NCBI GenBank assembly: GCA_024760525.1
Contig: CP060499.1
Location: 124,001-188,000 of the forward strand
DNA from: Nitrospira sp.
GTDB lineage: Bacteria; Nitrospirota; Nitrospiria; Nitrospirales; Nitrospiraceae
Direction: 5' to 3'
DNA length: 64,000 nucleotides
Shown: piece by piece, positions 18,639 to 27,138 of the stretch
Position numbering within the stretch: the first letter of the stretch is position 1
How the letters are laid out: each line of letters begins with the position of its first letter
Program-made: the position numbers and the translations under genes
Notes under the pieces: model-generated
Told to the model about the DNA's origin: nothing
Seen by the model: the letters and a program-made list of their open reading frames with translations, nothing else
The model's database searches: none

Positions 18639-19493
18639 ATGAATAGGGAGACGATCGCGGGCGTCGCGCTGTCGATTGCCTTGTGGATGGTGATCAGTTG
18701 TACCCCGACCCCACGAGTGACGGGGGGCGATGAGCCGGCCGTTCCTCGCAATTCCGAGTTGCCGATGCACGCATTGTTCGCCCCACCTTCTCCTGAAACC
18801 ATTCCAGGTGACCTGAGGGGAGAGCAAATTCGGTTGGGTTACAAAATGGTGGTCGATACACAGGAGTACGGGAAGCGTTATGTCGGGAATGCGCTCAACT
18901 GCACGAATTGTCATTTGGATGCCGGACTCAACCCGAATTCTGCGTCATTCGTCGGCATCAGCGCCCTCTATCCGCAGTATCGTGAGCGTGCCGGACGGCA
19001 GATGACCCTCGCGGAACGGGTTAACGAGTGTTTCGAACGGAGCATGAACGGCAAGCCTCTTCCTCCCGACAGTGTGAAATTGACGGCTATTGTCGCGTAC
19101 ATCGAATGGCTCTCTCAGAACCTACCACCCGGCAGTGCGGTGCCCTGGCGCGGAATCCCGCGCATCACATCGACTCATCAGCCTGATTCTCTCAACGGCA
19201 AGAAGGTGTTCGAGCAGAAGTGTGTCTTCTGCCATGGCTCCGATGGACAGGGGACGATGACGGCGCCACCCGTGTGGGGACCGCGTTCGTACAACATCGG
19301 GGCGGGCATGGCGAGGATCAGCGTGGCGGCCTCTTATATCAAAGCGAATATGCCGAGAGGCTGGGGGTGGACGGTCACGGACGCCGAGGCCTTTGATGTC
19401 GCAGCCTATATCAATACGCAACCTCGGCCGGACTTTCCCGACAAGATCCATGATTGGCCGAAAGGTGGGAAGCCGGTTGATGTGCCGTACTGA
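18639..19493 (+). CDS. TsdA-like dihaem c-type cytochrome lipoprotein
   Basis: This 284-residue protein has a lipobox (VISC, cysteine about residue 21) and two haem motifs: CTNCH in NALNCTNCHLDAGLNP and CVFCH in QKCVFCHGSDGQGT. Both halves match the TsdA/thiosulfate dehydrogenase family: GKRYVGN, YRERAGRQMTLAERVNECF, RSMNGKPLP, and in the second half WGPRSYNIGAGMAR and DVAAYINTQPRPDFPDK. TsdA enzymes oxidise thiosulfate to tetrathionate or run in reverse. Whether this paralogue keeps that activity cannot be decided here; it may serve another electron donor. The start ATG follows AAAAAGGTGAGG. Confidence 0.85.
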   Translation: MNRETIAGVALSIALWMVISCTPTPRVTGGDEPAVPRNSELPMHALFAPPSPETIPGDLRGEQIRLGYKMVVDTQEYGKRYVGNALNCTNCHLDAGLNPNSASFVGISALYPQYRERAGRQMTLAERVNECFERSMNGKPLPPDSVKLTAIVAYIEWLSQNLPPGSAVPWRGIPRITSTHQPDSLNGKKVFEQKCVFCHGSDGQGTMTAPPVWGPRSYNIGAGMARISVAASYIKANMPRGWGWTVTDAEAFDVAAYINTQPRPDFPDKIHDWPKGGKPVDVPY

Positions 19494-19582
19494 CCGGTGC
19501 CCGAAGGATCGGGCGATCATGCATTGACGCCCAGCATGCTGCGTTCAAGGGGAACGACGAACCTTCCAGGGTCTGGAGCGAC

Positions 19583-20002
19583 ATGAAACTCACGGCGACT
19601 TTTCATGGCGGGACCCGCTACGACGTCACGAGTGGAACGCATCGGGTCGTCACTGATCAGCCGGCGGAAGACGGAGGTCAGGACGCCGGTATGAGCCCGG
19701 TCGAACTGTTCGTCGGTTCGCTAGCCGGCTGCGTCGGGTACTTCGTCGGACAATTCTGCGGACGGCACGGCATTCCTCGCGAGGGATTAAGTGTAGACGC
19801 GGAATGGACCATGGCCGAGGGACCACATCGTGTCGGTCGCATCGACATCGGCATTCATCTTCCCCATCGAATCACCTCGGAACAAAAAGAGCGGCTGTTA
19901 AAAGTGGCCCATGGGTGCACCGTTCACCAATCGATCGCGGTCACGCCGAATATTGCTATCCAATTGAACCCCCATGCGTCTCTGAAAGGCAATGGATCGT
20001 AA
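19583..20002 (+). CDS. OsmC-family peroxiredoxin-like protein
   Basis: This 139-residue OsmC/Ohr-fold protein has the first cysteine region GSLAGCVGYFVGQFCGRHGI and the second GCTVHQSI, the two active-site cysteine positions of the family. It starts MKLTATFHGGTRYDV, the standard beta-strand start. OsmC proteins reduce organic hydroperoxides in the cytoplasm with dithiol donors. The length is normal. It sits between two multihaem cytochrome genes, consistent with an oxidant-defence role. The ATG is preceded by CTGGAGCGAC. Confidence 0.88.
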   Translation: MKLTATFHGGTRYDVTSGTHRVVTDQPAEDGGQDAGMSPVELFVGSLAGCVGYFVGQFCGRHGIPREGLSVDAEWTMAEGPHRVGRIDIGIHLPHRITSEQKERLLKVAHGCTVHQSIAVTPNIAIQLNPHASLKGNGS

Positions 20003-20060
20003 CAGGGGAACAGATCGAGGCGCGAGGGATCCGGTGAAGCCTTGTAAACAGAAGGAGCGC

Positions 20061-21473
20061 ATGATGACTCTGACGAGAAGGAAGCAAGTGATTGGAATGG
20101 CGGTGACGCTGATCGTGGGGCTCGTATCGTTTCAGGATCCGTCTTTTGCGGGCGATCCATCTCGCGCCAAGAATCTCATCCAACAGACCTGTGTGCAATG
20201 TCACCGGTTGGAAGGCACAGCCGACTCGCGATTCAATCTCCGAGCTCCTGATTTGATGTGGGCAGGCAGTAAATACCAACGGTCCTGGCTCATTCGCTGG
20301 CTGACCGGCAAGGAAGCCCCGATCTACGCCAAGGGGTATCGCTGGGACCTGACGGACGTTCCGTCCAAGCACCCAATGGTGACGGAGTCCGAGGCTGACG
20401 CAATCGCCGATTACTTTGCCGAACACAACAAGGATCCGCGAGTCACCATCGGGGCATTTGACCTATCGAAGGTCACCAAGTTCGACGTCGCCTTCGGCGG
20501 GGTGGCCTACAAAGCCCATGCCTGCCTGGGCTGTCATACGATCGAAGAGAACGGCCGTTTGATCGGAGGCCCACAGAGTGCGGCTCTGCAGAAGTCCGGT
20601 CAGAGATACGACAAGGACTGGCTGTTTCGCTTCGGCCAGAATCCGCAGGATTTCGTGCCGCACAGCGGCGAATTCCTGGCCGATGCGACGGAGCCTCAGC
20701 TGCGCGCCGTGATCGGCTATCTGATGGTCCAAGGGGTGCCCGACTTCCAGTATTACGAGCCGTGGACAAGTCCTGAGTTCGGCAGCGCCGACGCAGGGCG
20801 AGGCAAGGTGCTGTACAAGGAATACTGCGCCCAGTGTCACGGCTTGACGGGCAAAGGGGATGGCCCCGCTGCATCGGGCCTTGAGCCGAAACCGGCTGTC
20901 CACGCCAACATGCCGTTCGAAAAGCTGCCGATGGAGTACCTCTATAACGTGATCAACCATGGCGGACCGGCCGTTGGAAAATCGCCGAACATGCCTTACT
21001 GGGGGTTGACCATCGGGCGGCAGGGAGTGGCGGATGTGATCGCTTATTTGAAGGTGACCTTCAAGGGAGTGCCGGATGTCGCCGCCGTGCCGGGAGGAGG
21101 ACAAGGCGGTACCTGCGCGCAACCACGCAAAACGGCCAAGGCTCCGGAAGATTTCCTCGCCAAGACGAATCCGCATCCCTCATCCGCGGGTGGAATCCAA
21201 GCCGGGAAAGAGCTGTTTCTCAAAACGGCACATCCCGTCGCCTGTGTCATGTGTCATGGAGAGCAAGGAGATGGAAAGGGGTTGATGGGCGCGGCTTTGG
21301 TGCCGACGCCAAGGAATTTTACCTGCGGAGTGATGATGCGAGAGATTTCGGATGGCCAGTTGTTCTGGATCATCAAGAATGGTTCGCCGGGCACCGGGAT
21401 GATGGCGTTCTCTGGATTGCCGGATGAGCAGGTGTGGCAGCTGATCACCTACATTCGTTCCCTGGCGAAGTAA
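20061..21473 (+). CDS. Tetrahaem c-type cytochrome
   Basis: This 470-residue exported protein has four CxxCH motifs: CVQCH (about residue 43), CLGCH (about 155), CAQCH (about 256) and CVMCH (about 395). Each sits in a separate class-I cytochrome-like domain. The signal peptide includes VIGMAVTLIVGLVSF with cleavage near SFAGD. The third and fourth domains resemble the stand-alone cytochromes at 23.7 and 24.2 kb (GDGKG, LFWIIKNGSPGTGMM), so it looks like a fusion of ancestral modules. An upstream frame from 19992 exists, but GAAGGAG at 20051-20057 supports ATG 20061 or 20064. No catalytic domain is seen; it is likely an electron wire. Confidence 0.9.
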   Translation: MMTLTRRKQVIGMAVTLIVGLVSFQDPSFAGDPSRAKNLIQQTCVQCHRLEGTADSRFNLRAPDLMWAGSKYQRSWLIRWLTGKEAPIYAKGYRWDLTDVPSKHPMVTESEADAIADYFAEHNKDPRVTIGAFDLSKVTKFDVAFGGVAYKAHACLGCHTIEENGRLIGGPQSAALQKSGQRYDKDWLFRFGQNPQDFVPHSGEFLADATEPQLRAVIGYLMVQGVPDFQYYEPWTSPEFGSADAGRGKVLYKEYCAQCHGLTGKGDGPAASGLEPKPAVHANMPFEKLPMEYLYNVINHGGPAVGKSPNMPYWGLTIGRQGVADVIAYLKVTFKGVPDVAAVPGGGQGGTCAQPRKTAKAPEDFLAKTNPHPSSAGGIQAGKELFLKTAHPVACVMCHGEQGDGKGLMGAALVPTPRNFTCGVMMREISDGQLFWIIKNGSPGTGMMAFSGLPDEQVWQLITYIRSLAK

Positions 21474-21540
21474 CGCTGTAGTTCCCGCTCGTCCAGCCGG
21501 CTCCGCGATCGAGGAACGGCGGAGTGGAAAGGGATGGCTG

Positions 21541-22461
21541 ATGCCGACACCGCAGCCTGGCGTCCTTGCAGCAGCAAGCCTTCATGCCTATTTTCTCACG
21601 CTGACGACCGGCCACGATATCGAACCTTCAGCCTGGATCAGGGCAATGCAGGATATTCTCCTGACAGCGAAGGCGTTCTCGGCTCGTGAGAAAAGAGCCG
21701 GACTCTACTACGTGTTCGGCATCGGCTCCGACCTCTGGGACCGGCTCTCCCCGAAGAACCGCCCTGCCGGACTCCGGTCGTTCCGTGCGATCCAAACGGA
21801 TGGGCGCGTAGCGCCTGCGACCGGGGGAGATCTCCTGATCCAGATCTCTTCCGAGCGTCATGACTTGAATCTCGAGCTTGCCATGAGACTCGCGCATCGT
21901 CTGCAGACGGTGGCGACGGTGAGCGAGGAAATGCACGGATTTCGGTATCTCGATTCCCGAGACCTGACCGGCTTCATCGACGGAACTGAAAACCCCAAGG
22001 GCACAGACAGGGCTGCCGCAGCGTTGATTGGAACGGAGGACCGGCAATTCGCGGGCGGCAGCTATATGGCGGTCCAACGCTATGTCCACGATCTTGATCG
22101 GTGGCGCCGGTTGGATGACCGAGAGCAGGAACGGATCATCGGAAGGACGAAACGCAAGAGCATCGAGCTGCCGAAGTCACGAAAACCCGAGACGGCTCAC
22201 GTCAGCCGCGTGGTGATCAAACGCGATGGAGAGGAACTGCAAATCTTGAGACAGAGCTATCCCTGGGGAACCGTCCGTGAAGCGGGGCTGTACTTTGTCG
22301 CCTACACAAAGTCCCTCGACATTTTTGACCTGATTCTGGCGCGCATGATGGGAACGTCGGACGACGGGCAGCACGATCGACTCATGGAATTCAGCCGGGC
22401 CGTCACCGGCGCGACATTTTTTGCGCCATCACTGGAAACGTTCGCGTCACTCCAACGATGA
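21541..22461 (+). CDS. DyP-type haem peroxidase
   Basis: This 306-residue dye-decolourising peroxidase carries the signature GFIDGTENP with the catalytic aspartate. The likely proximal histidine is in ETAHVSRVV, followed by the conserved strand ILRQSYPWGTVREAGLYFVAY (arginine on the distal side) and FDLILARMMG. It lacks a signal peptide, so it is probably cytoplasmic or encapsulin-targeted; no encapsulin gene is in the window. It reduces hydrogen peroxide while oxidising small aromatic or haem substrates. Its place among OsmC, cytochrome and DsrE genes fits an oxidant-handling cluster. Confidence 0.93.
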   Translation: MPTPQPGVLAAASLHAYFLTLTTGHDIEPSAWIRAMQDILLTAKAFSAREKRAGLYYVFGIGSDLWDRLSPKNRPAGLRSFRAIQTDGRVAPATGGDLLIQISSERHDLNLELAMRLAHRLQTVATVSEEMHGFRYLDSRDLTGFIDGTENPKGTDRAAAALIGTEDRQFAGGSYMAVQRYVHDLDRWRRLDDREQERIIGRTKRKSIELPKSRKPETAHVSRVVIKRDGEELQILRQSYPWGTVREAGLYFVAYTKSLDIFDLILARMMGTSDDGQHDRLMEFSRAVTGATFFAPSLETFASLQR

Positions 22462-22488
22462 CAGTCCCGCAGAGAAGGAGCACCCACG

Positions 22489-22848
22489 ATGGCGACGTTC
22501 ATTATCTCCGGCAGTCGAGGAACCGATGACCCTACGATGGCGACCTTGCCGTTCATGGCCGCCAAGACCGCAAGAGAGCAAGGGCACGATGTGGTGCTGT
22601 GGTTGTGGAACGAAGCCGTCACCTTGGGGCGAAAAGGCGTGGGTGATTATGTGACCGGCGTCAACTTGACCCCGCTGAAAGAGTTGCTCGCCGCGGTACA
22701 GGCGGCGGGTGTGCCGATTTGGGTTTGCGGGGCCTGTGCCGTGGCCAGACAGATCGGCGGAGGGGATTTGGTGCCCGGCGCTTCCATCAAGGGCATGCCG
22801 GATTACATCAAAGCCGTCGCCGACCGTGATCGGAGCGTGGCGTTCTGA
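22489..22848 (+). CDS. DsrE/DsrF-like family protein
   Basis: This 119-residue cytoplasmic protein has the DsrE fold pattern: a beta start MATFIISGSRG, a conserved TLPFMAAKTAREQGHDVVLW helix-strand, and a cysteine-bearing segment VPIWVCGACAVARQI. Two cysteines separated by two residues (CGAC) lie where DsrE-type sulfurtransferases hold a functional cysteine, so a persulfide or redox role is possible. It starts 28 bases after the DyP gene, with AGAAGGAG as ribosome binding site, so the two are probably cotranscribed. Confidence 0.85.
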   Translation: MATFIISGSRGTDDPTMATLPFMAAKTAREQGHDVVLWLWNEAVTLGRKGVGDYVTGVNLTPLKELLAAVQAAGVPIWVCGACAVARQIGGGDLVPGASIKGMPDYIKAVADRDRSVAF

Positions 22849-23053
22849 TTGGAGGTCGAACAAGGGCCCGTCAGGCAACTGACGGCGAAGCGGCCGGCAA
22901 GTCCTAAGACCGCAAAGATCGGGCGTCCAGGAGTGCTCGCGAAGCAAGTGAATCCATTTGATCCGATCTGTCTCTAAGAGTCAGTGGAATATGAAGGTAT
23001 TTCTCGGTCTAGATAGGCTAGGCGAGGGATCTTCAAGCCAGGAGGGTTGTGCG

Positions 23054-23572
23054 ATGAGAAAAAGACTGTTAGCCGTTGTCGCGATCGCTGTCGCCGGGTG
23101 TAGTGGGGTTGCCACCCAAAAAGCCGTGAGCGGGGAACCAACAAGTCCGGCCGTCGGATATGAGATTCATGTCCAGGCGCCTCATATGATGGCGGATGGA
23201 ACCCCGGGAGGCCCGTTCCATCATTATTGCAAGGGCATTTCCGACAAAATTCTTCAATGCCTGCTGTTCGAATCCACCGATCCCAAGGCGCCTCTGGTCG
23301 GCGTCGAGTATTTTGTCGCCAAAGACCTGACACGAAAGCTTCCCGCGATCCAGTGGCACCGGCATTTCCATGATCATAAGGTAGAGATCGCGACCGGGCG
23401 AGTCCAAGTTCTGGATATGCCTGCTGACCAAGCTGCCAAGGTGGCGGAAGTCGCAGCAGGGACAGACGGCGTGATCTATCATCTATGGCAGCACGGGCAG
23501 GAGTTCCCGGACGGCACCGTCAGTTTTCCTCAGTCGCTCGGACACAAGTTCCCAGGATATTCGGACAAGTAG
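23054..23572 (+). CDS. DUF1264 family lipoprotein
   Basis: This is a 172-residue protein with a short signal peptide and lipobox VAGC (cysteine about residue 15). DUF1264 features: APHMMADGTPGGPFHHYCK, QCLLFESTDPKAPLVGVEYFV and the WHRHFHDHK block, rich in histidines. A frame from 22958 exists, but ATG 23054 follows GGAGGGTTGTGCG. The family includes plant oil-body-associated proteins; the bacterial role is unknown. The many conserved histidines suggest metal binding. The 206 bases before it hold no recognisable gene. Confidence 0.82.
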   Translation: MRKRLLAVVAIAVAGCSGVATQKAVSGEPTSPAVGYEIHVQAPHMMADGTPGGPFHHYCKGISDKILQCLLFESTDPKAPLVGVEYFVAKDLTRKLPAIQWHRHFHDHKVEIATGRVQVLDMPADQAAKVAEVAAGTDGVIYHLWQHGQEFPDGTVSFPQSLGHKFPGYSDK

Positions 23573-23658
23573 GATCGTCGAACAGGGGCCGGCCTGGTCG
23601 TGAATGGACTGGGCTGGTTCCGGTCGATTGCACTCGTTCGTAAGAGATTGGATTAGCC

Positions 23659-24135
23659 ATGGGTCCGTATCTCCTGATTATGGTCATGGTGGCCGCGGTC
23701 GGCGCACCGGGGAATCCGGTCTTTGGAGCCGATGAAGCCGTACTCAGGCCGCGCGTGCCGATGGATCAAATCGAGGAAGCCAGAACGTGGGCGAATCCGC
23801 TTCCGGCGACGGAGGACACGATTGAGAAGGGGAAACGGCTCTTCCACGGAAAAGCCTTCTGTGTGACCTGCCACGGAAAAGACGGCAGAGGATTTGGCGG
23901 CGACATCGAGCCGGGCACTCTGAAGGGTCCCTTGCCGCGAAACTTCACCGACAAGGAATGGCAGGCCGCTCGAACGGACGGGGAACTCTTTTGGATTCTG
24001 AAGAACGGCAGTAAGGGCACGGCGATGGCTCCCTTTGTGCCGCTCATCTTGACGGAGGAAGAAGCCTGGCAAGTGCTGCGATATGTGCGATCGTTCGCAG
24101 CGGGAGGGGAAGTCGACTCCCTTCCAGTCCGATAA
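23659..24135 (+). CDS. Monohaem c-type cytochrome (paralogue of the next gene)
   Basis: This is a 158-residue exported cytochrome with signal peptide MGPYLLIMVMVAAVGAPG, haem motif CVTCH in KAFCVTCHGKDGRG, and a probable distal methionine in GTAMAPF. RPRVPMDQIEEAR before the haem domain and LPRNFTDKEW plus GELFWILKNGSKGTAM after it are matched closely by the gene at 24233. The two arose by duplication. They also match the C-terminal domain of the tetrahaem protein at 20.1 kb. Confidence 0.88.
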   Translation: MGPYLLIMVMVAAVGAPGNPVFGADEAVLRPRVPMDQIEEARTWANPLPATEDTIEKGKRLFHGKAFCVTCHGKDGRGFGGDIEPGTLKGPLPRNFTDKEWQAARTDGELFWILKNGSKGTAMAPFVPLILTEEEAWQVLRYVRSFAAGGEVDSLPVR

Positions 24136-24232
24136 GTGACTGGTCCGGCAGGAGAGCCGGCCCCGCAGGTTCCGGCTCAGCCGCGCGCGTTTGGTTCGAC
24201 ACATTGCCACAACAGATAAATGGAGTCAGGTG

Positions 24233-24799
24233 ATGCGGACAAAGATGCTCATATTGCTGGTTGCAGTGGCGTCGCTCGCCGTTCCCGCCGTAGCGGCGGA
24301 ACGGCACATGATGCAGCCGAGAGTGCCTGTCGATAAGCTGGCTGAAGCTCGCGCCCTCAAGAGCCCGTTTTCGAATTCTCCCGAGGTGATTGAGCAGGGC
24401 AAAGCGGTGTACAACGGCAAGGGCACCTGCTTTACCTGTCATGGAACGGATGGAGACGGCAATGGGCCGGCTGCCGCCACGCTGAATCCCTTGCCCCGCA
24501 ATTTCCAGCATCATGGATTCTGGCGGCATCGCACTGAGGGCGAACTTTTCTGGGTCATTAAACACGGCTCTCCCGGCACGGCTATGATCGGATTCGGTCA
24601 GGTCTTGGCCGATGACGAGATCTGGGCTCTCATCCACTATGAGCGCACGTTCGCCGGAAGACATGGACCAGGCATGAGAGGCCGGAGAGGCGAGATGGAA
24701 GCCGGCGGCATGGGCGGAATGGAAGGGATGGGGCGTCGAGGACGGAGCGAAGGAGGAAGGGGAATGAACGAGTGTGAGGGTGAGGCGTGCGGACAATGA
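24233..24799 (+). CDS. Monohaem c-type cytochrome with Met/Gly-rich tail
   Basis: This 188-residue cytochrome has a signal peptide (ILLVAVASLAVPAVAA), RVPVDKLAEAR, haem motif CFTCH, LPRNFQHH, and GELFWVIKHGSPGTAM with the probable distal methionine. It is a paralogue of the gene at 23659. After the haem domain there is a tail of about 40 residues rich in Gly, Met, Arg and Glu (GGMGGMEGMGRRG) and ending in two cysteines (CEGEAC). Such tails can bind copper or other soft metals. ATG 24233 follows GGAGTCAGGTG; the longer frame from 24191 is less likely. Confidence 0.87.
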   Translation: MRTKMLILLVAVASLAVPAVAAERHMMQPRVPVDKLAEARALKSPFSNSPEVIEQGKAVYNGKGTCFTCHGTDGDGNGPAAATLNPLPRNFQHHGFWRHRTEGELFWVIKHGSPGTAMIGFGQVLADDEIWALIHYERTFAGRHGPGMRGRRGEMEAGGMGGMEGMGRRGRSEGGRGMNECEGEACGQ

Positions 24800-24934
24800 T
24801 CTCCCATGGCCGCTCAGGAGAAAAGGATTGAATCAGTTTGGTCGTGACGGCTACTATGGTCTTGTTGAAGCTCCGTTCGCTATGGAGCTATTGATGCAAG
24901 CATGTGCCGAGGGAAAATGTCGCCGGAGGGCCAT

Positions 24935-25516
24935 ATGAGTACAGTAACGACCGTGGGAATCGGGTTGGTAATTGGGATTCTGTTGAGCGGTTGTTCTTCC
25001 TACCATACAGGGAAGCATGACACCAAGCTTCGAGCAAAGGCGGTGATTGCAGGACCCGGCATCACGGGGGAAGCCGACCTCTACGAAGAGTATCAGGGGC
25101 GCGTGCGGATCAAGCTAAAAGTCCAGGGTACTCCGGAGAGCAAACTGACTCCCGGACTGCACGGCATCCATGTTCATGAAGTTGGAAGCTGCGAGCCATT
25201 TTCAGCGGCCAAGGGGCATTACGACGGCAACATCGACCCGCAAGTGAACCCTGATGCATCCGTCAATCCAGGTCTCGGTAACCACCCCTATCACCTCGGC
25301 GATCTCCAGAATCTGTCCGTTGATGACAATCGAAAGGGATCGCTCTATACCGTCACCAGCCGAGTTACCCTGGCCCCAGGCCTGAATACACTCTTTGATC
25401 AAGACGGAAGCGCATTTGTCATACACGAGCTTTCAGACAAATACCTGCCCGATCCCCCGACAAAGGATGCGCCGGGCGGGGCGCGGATCGCCTGCGGAGT
25501 CATTGTGAAGCAGTAA
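24935..25516 (+). CDS. sodC: Cu/Zn superoxide dismutase lipoprotein
   Basis: This 193-residue protein has a lipobox LLSGC (cysteine about residue 20). It carries the ligand set of SodC: copper histidines in LHGIHVHEVGSC, the bridging region AAKGHYDG, zinc ligands in NHPYHLGDL, and the late copper histidine in GSAFVIHEL. A disulfide between SCE and the C-terminal IACGV is likely. It dismutates superoxide in the periplasm, probably tethered to a membrane. ATG 24935 follows GGAGGGCCAT; an upstream start at 24902 is less likely. A strong hairpin follows the stop. Confidence 0.93.
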   Translation: MSTVTTVGIGLVIGILLSGCSSYHTGKHDTKLRAKAVIAGPGITGEADLYEEYQGRVRIKLKVQGTPESKLTPGLHGIHVHEVGSCEPFSAAKGHYDGNIDPQVNPDASVNPGLGNHPYHLGDLQNLSVDDNRKGSLYTVTSRVTLAPGLNTLFDQDGSAFVIHELSDKYLPDPPTKDAPGGARIACGVIVKQ

Positions 25517-25549
25517 TAGGCGTCCGGAAGTCTGCGACAGGTTCCTCTG

Positions 25550-25572
25550 CGCACTCGCTCTTAGCGAGTGCG
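25550..25572 (+). terminator. Probable terminator after sodC
   Basis: CGCACTCGCT (25550-25559) and AGCGAGTGCG (25563-25572) form a perfect 10-bp hairpin with a 3-base loop. It is followed by ACGGGTCTTTCCTTCC, which is only moderately T-rich. It lies 33 bases after the sodC stop. The remaining 25573-25862 has no gene I can support; it leads to the ribosome binding site of the CBS gene. Confidence 0.65.
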
Positions 25573-25862
25573 ACGGGTCTTTCCTTCCATTCTTTGTTGC
25601 CTTTTTCCCCATCTGACACGATCGCTCTGAGTAATCCTGCATCACATTGACACGGCCCCGTTGTGATGGAACCACCACAAGCCGCTGTTTCGCCGCATGT
25701 TCGATCACATACGTTTTGAAGTGAGCCGACGGCATCAGAATCGCACTCCACTTGTATGAATCCAATCTTGAAAAAGCGGGTCACAATCGAGAGAGGAGCC
25801 GGCGAGGATCGGGAGACAAGGAACGGATTCCGTCTATATCAACCATCAATCGGGAGACGCAT

Positions 25863-26306
25863 ATGGCTACATTGTCCAGACCAGGGGTTCCTGTCGGAGG
25901 GTTTAAGACGGTAGGGCAGATCCGTGCCACGAATGAGCTCGTATTTCGTCGTGATCAGAACGCCATGGGAGTAGCCGTCGAGCTGCTGACCACTCATACC
26001 CCGGGAGCGCCGGTCATCGACGAACGAGGCGAGTTCATCGGGTTCATCAGCGAGTTCGATATTCTTCGGGCGCTGGAAGCAGGGAAGGATCTCAATCGTT
26101 TGACGGCGGCAGATGTGATGGCGAAGGAGCATATTGCGGTGACCGAAGAGACCAGCGTCGATGAAGCCGTGAAGCTGATGGAGGATAAACGGCTCCTGAA
26201 TCTCCCGGTGAAAAGAAACGGCAAGGTCGCCTATTCGATCACCCGCCATGATCTCTTGAGAGCCTGGATCGGGCTTGGAGTATCCATCGAGGATCAGGCT
26301 GGTTGA
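25863..26306 (+). CDS. CBS-domain pair protein
   Basis: This 147-residue cytoplasmic protein consists of two CBS domains: the first with AVELLTTHTPGAPVIDERGEFIGFISEFDILRA-type sequence, the second with VTEETSVDEAVKLMEDKRLLNLPV. Such stand-alone pairs bind adenine nucleotides and regulate partner proteins. ATG 25863 follows GGGAGACGCAT; the longer frame from 25752 adds sequence unlike the family. It sits between sodC and a Spy-like gene. A four-CBS protein is encoded at 56.6 kb. Confidence 0.85.
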   Translation: MATLSRPGVPVGGFKTVGQIRATNELVFRRDQNAMGVAVELLTTHTPGAPVIDERGEFIGFISEFDILRALEAGKDLNRLTAADVMAKEHIAVTEETSVDEAVKLMEDKRLLNLPVKRNGKVAYSITRHDLLRAWIGLGVSIEDQAG

Positions 26307-26387
26307 AGGAGCAGGCTCCCGCCGGCTTTGTGTCGAGTATTCGTAGGTAGCGAAGGGGCGGAAAGAGTGTTACCGGAGGTGATCGCG

Positions 26388-27053
26388 ATGGCAAAAATGC
26401 AGGGAGCGGTTGTTGCGGTGGGATTCACTTGCTTGCTTCTGCTGTCCTCTCTCTCCACCCGTGCCGACGAGGGGCATGGGGGAATGATGCATGGTGGTCA
26501 TGATCAGGGTGAACAAGACGAACACAGTGCACATTACCTAAAACATCTGCTGAAACATGCCAAAGAGCTCGGGCTGACGCCGGAACAAATCAGTAAGCTC
26601 AAGGCGATACAACTGGACTTCAAACGCTCAGAAGCCCGATTAGAAGCCGATGCCAAGGTGGCGAAACTTGATCTGCACGCACTCTTGGAAGATGAGCAGG
26701 CCGACCTCACTGTGATCCAAGCAAAAGTCGAGCAGCTGAAAAAAGCGGAAGGGGCCTGTTTGCTCGCGGCGATCAAAAGCACGCGCACCGCTATTGCCCT
26801 GTTGACCCCCGAACAGCGTGAAAAGGATCGCGCCTATCGGGAGCACACGAAGAGCTCGGGGGAAGGACAACACGGTGGTGGAATGGGAGGGATGGGCCAC
26901 GGTGGAATGATGGGAGGCCGAGGCGGGATGGGCGGCATGATGGGTGGCATGGGGGGAGGAGCGATGGGCGGCAGCGGGCACGGACAGAATGGACAGAGCG
27001 GCGGGGATCATGAGAGTGGAGGATCCAGCGGAGGGCAGCAACACCAGCATTGA
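26388..27053 (+). CDS. Spy/CpxP-like periplasmic protein with Gly/Met/His-rich tail
   Basis: This 221-residue exported protein has a signal peptide (VGFTCLLLLSSLSTRA), then a histidine-rich stretch (HGGMMHGGHDQ). The helical core carries the LTxxQ-type motifs of the Spy/CpxP/ZraP group (LGLTPEQISKLKAIQ and ALLTPEQREKDRAYR). The last 65 residues are almost only Gly, Met, His and Ser (GGMGGMMGGMGGGAMGG). A periplasmic chaperone or metal-buffering role is likely. The start is well supported by GGAGGTGATCGCG before ATG 26388. Confidence 0.82.
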   Translation: MAKMQGAVVAVGFTCLLLLSSLSTRADEGHGGMMHGGHDQGEQDEHSAHYLKHLLKHAKELGLTPEQISKLKAIQLDFKRSEARLEADAKVAKLDLHALLEDEQADLTVIQAKVEQLKKAEGACLLAAIKSTRTAIALLTPEQREKDRAYREHTKSSGEGQHGGGMGGMGHGGMMGGRGGMGGMMGGMGGGAMGGSGHGQNGQSGGDHESGGSSGGQQHQH

Positions 27054-27138
27054 AACATTAAGCACCGCTGTCCGTCTCCGAGTATGCATCTCGCTTGAAT
27101 GTGAACCAGGAACGAGCGCAAGAAGAGAGGTCTGAAGT

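Noticed and set aside
19992..20060. Longer start for the tetrahaem cytochrome
   Set aside because: It overlaps the OsmC stop and would bury the signal peptide; GAAGGAG supports 20061/20064.
25433..25765. 110-codon minus-strand frame after sodC
   Set aside because: It runs through the sodC 3' end and the terminator hairpin, and the composition is not protein-like.
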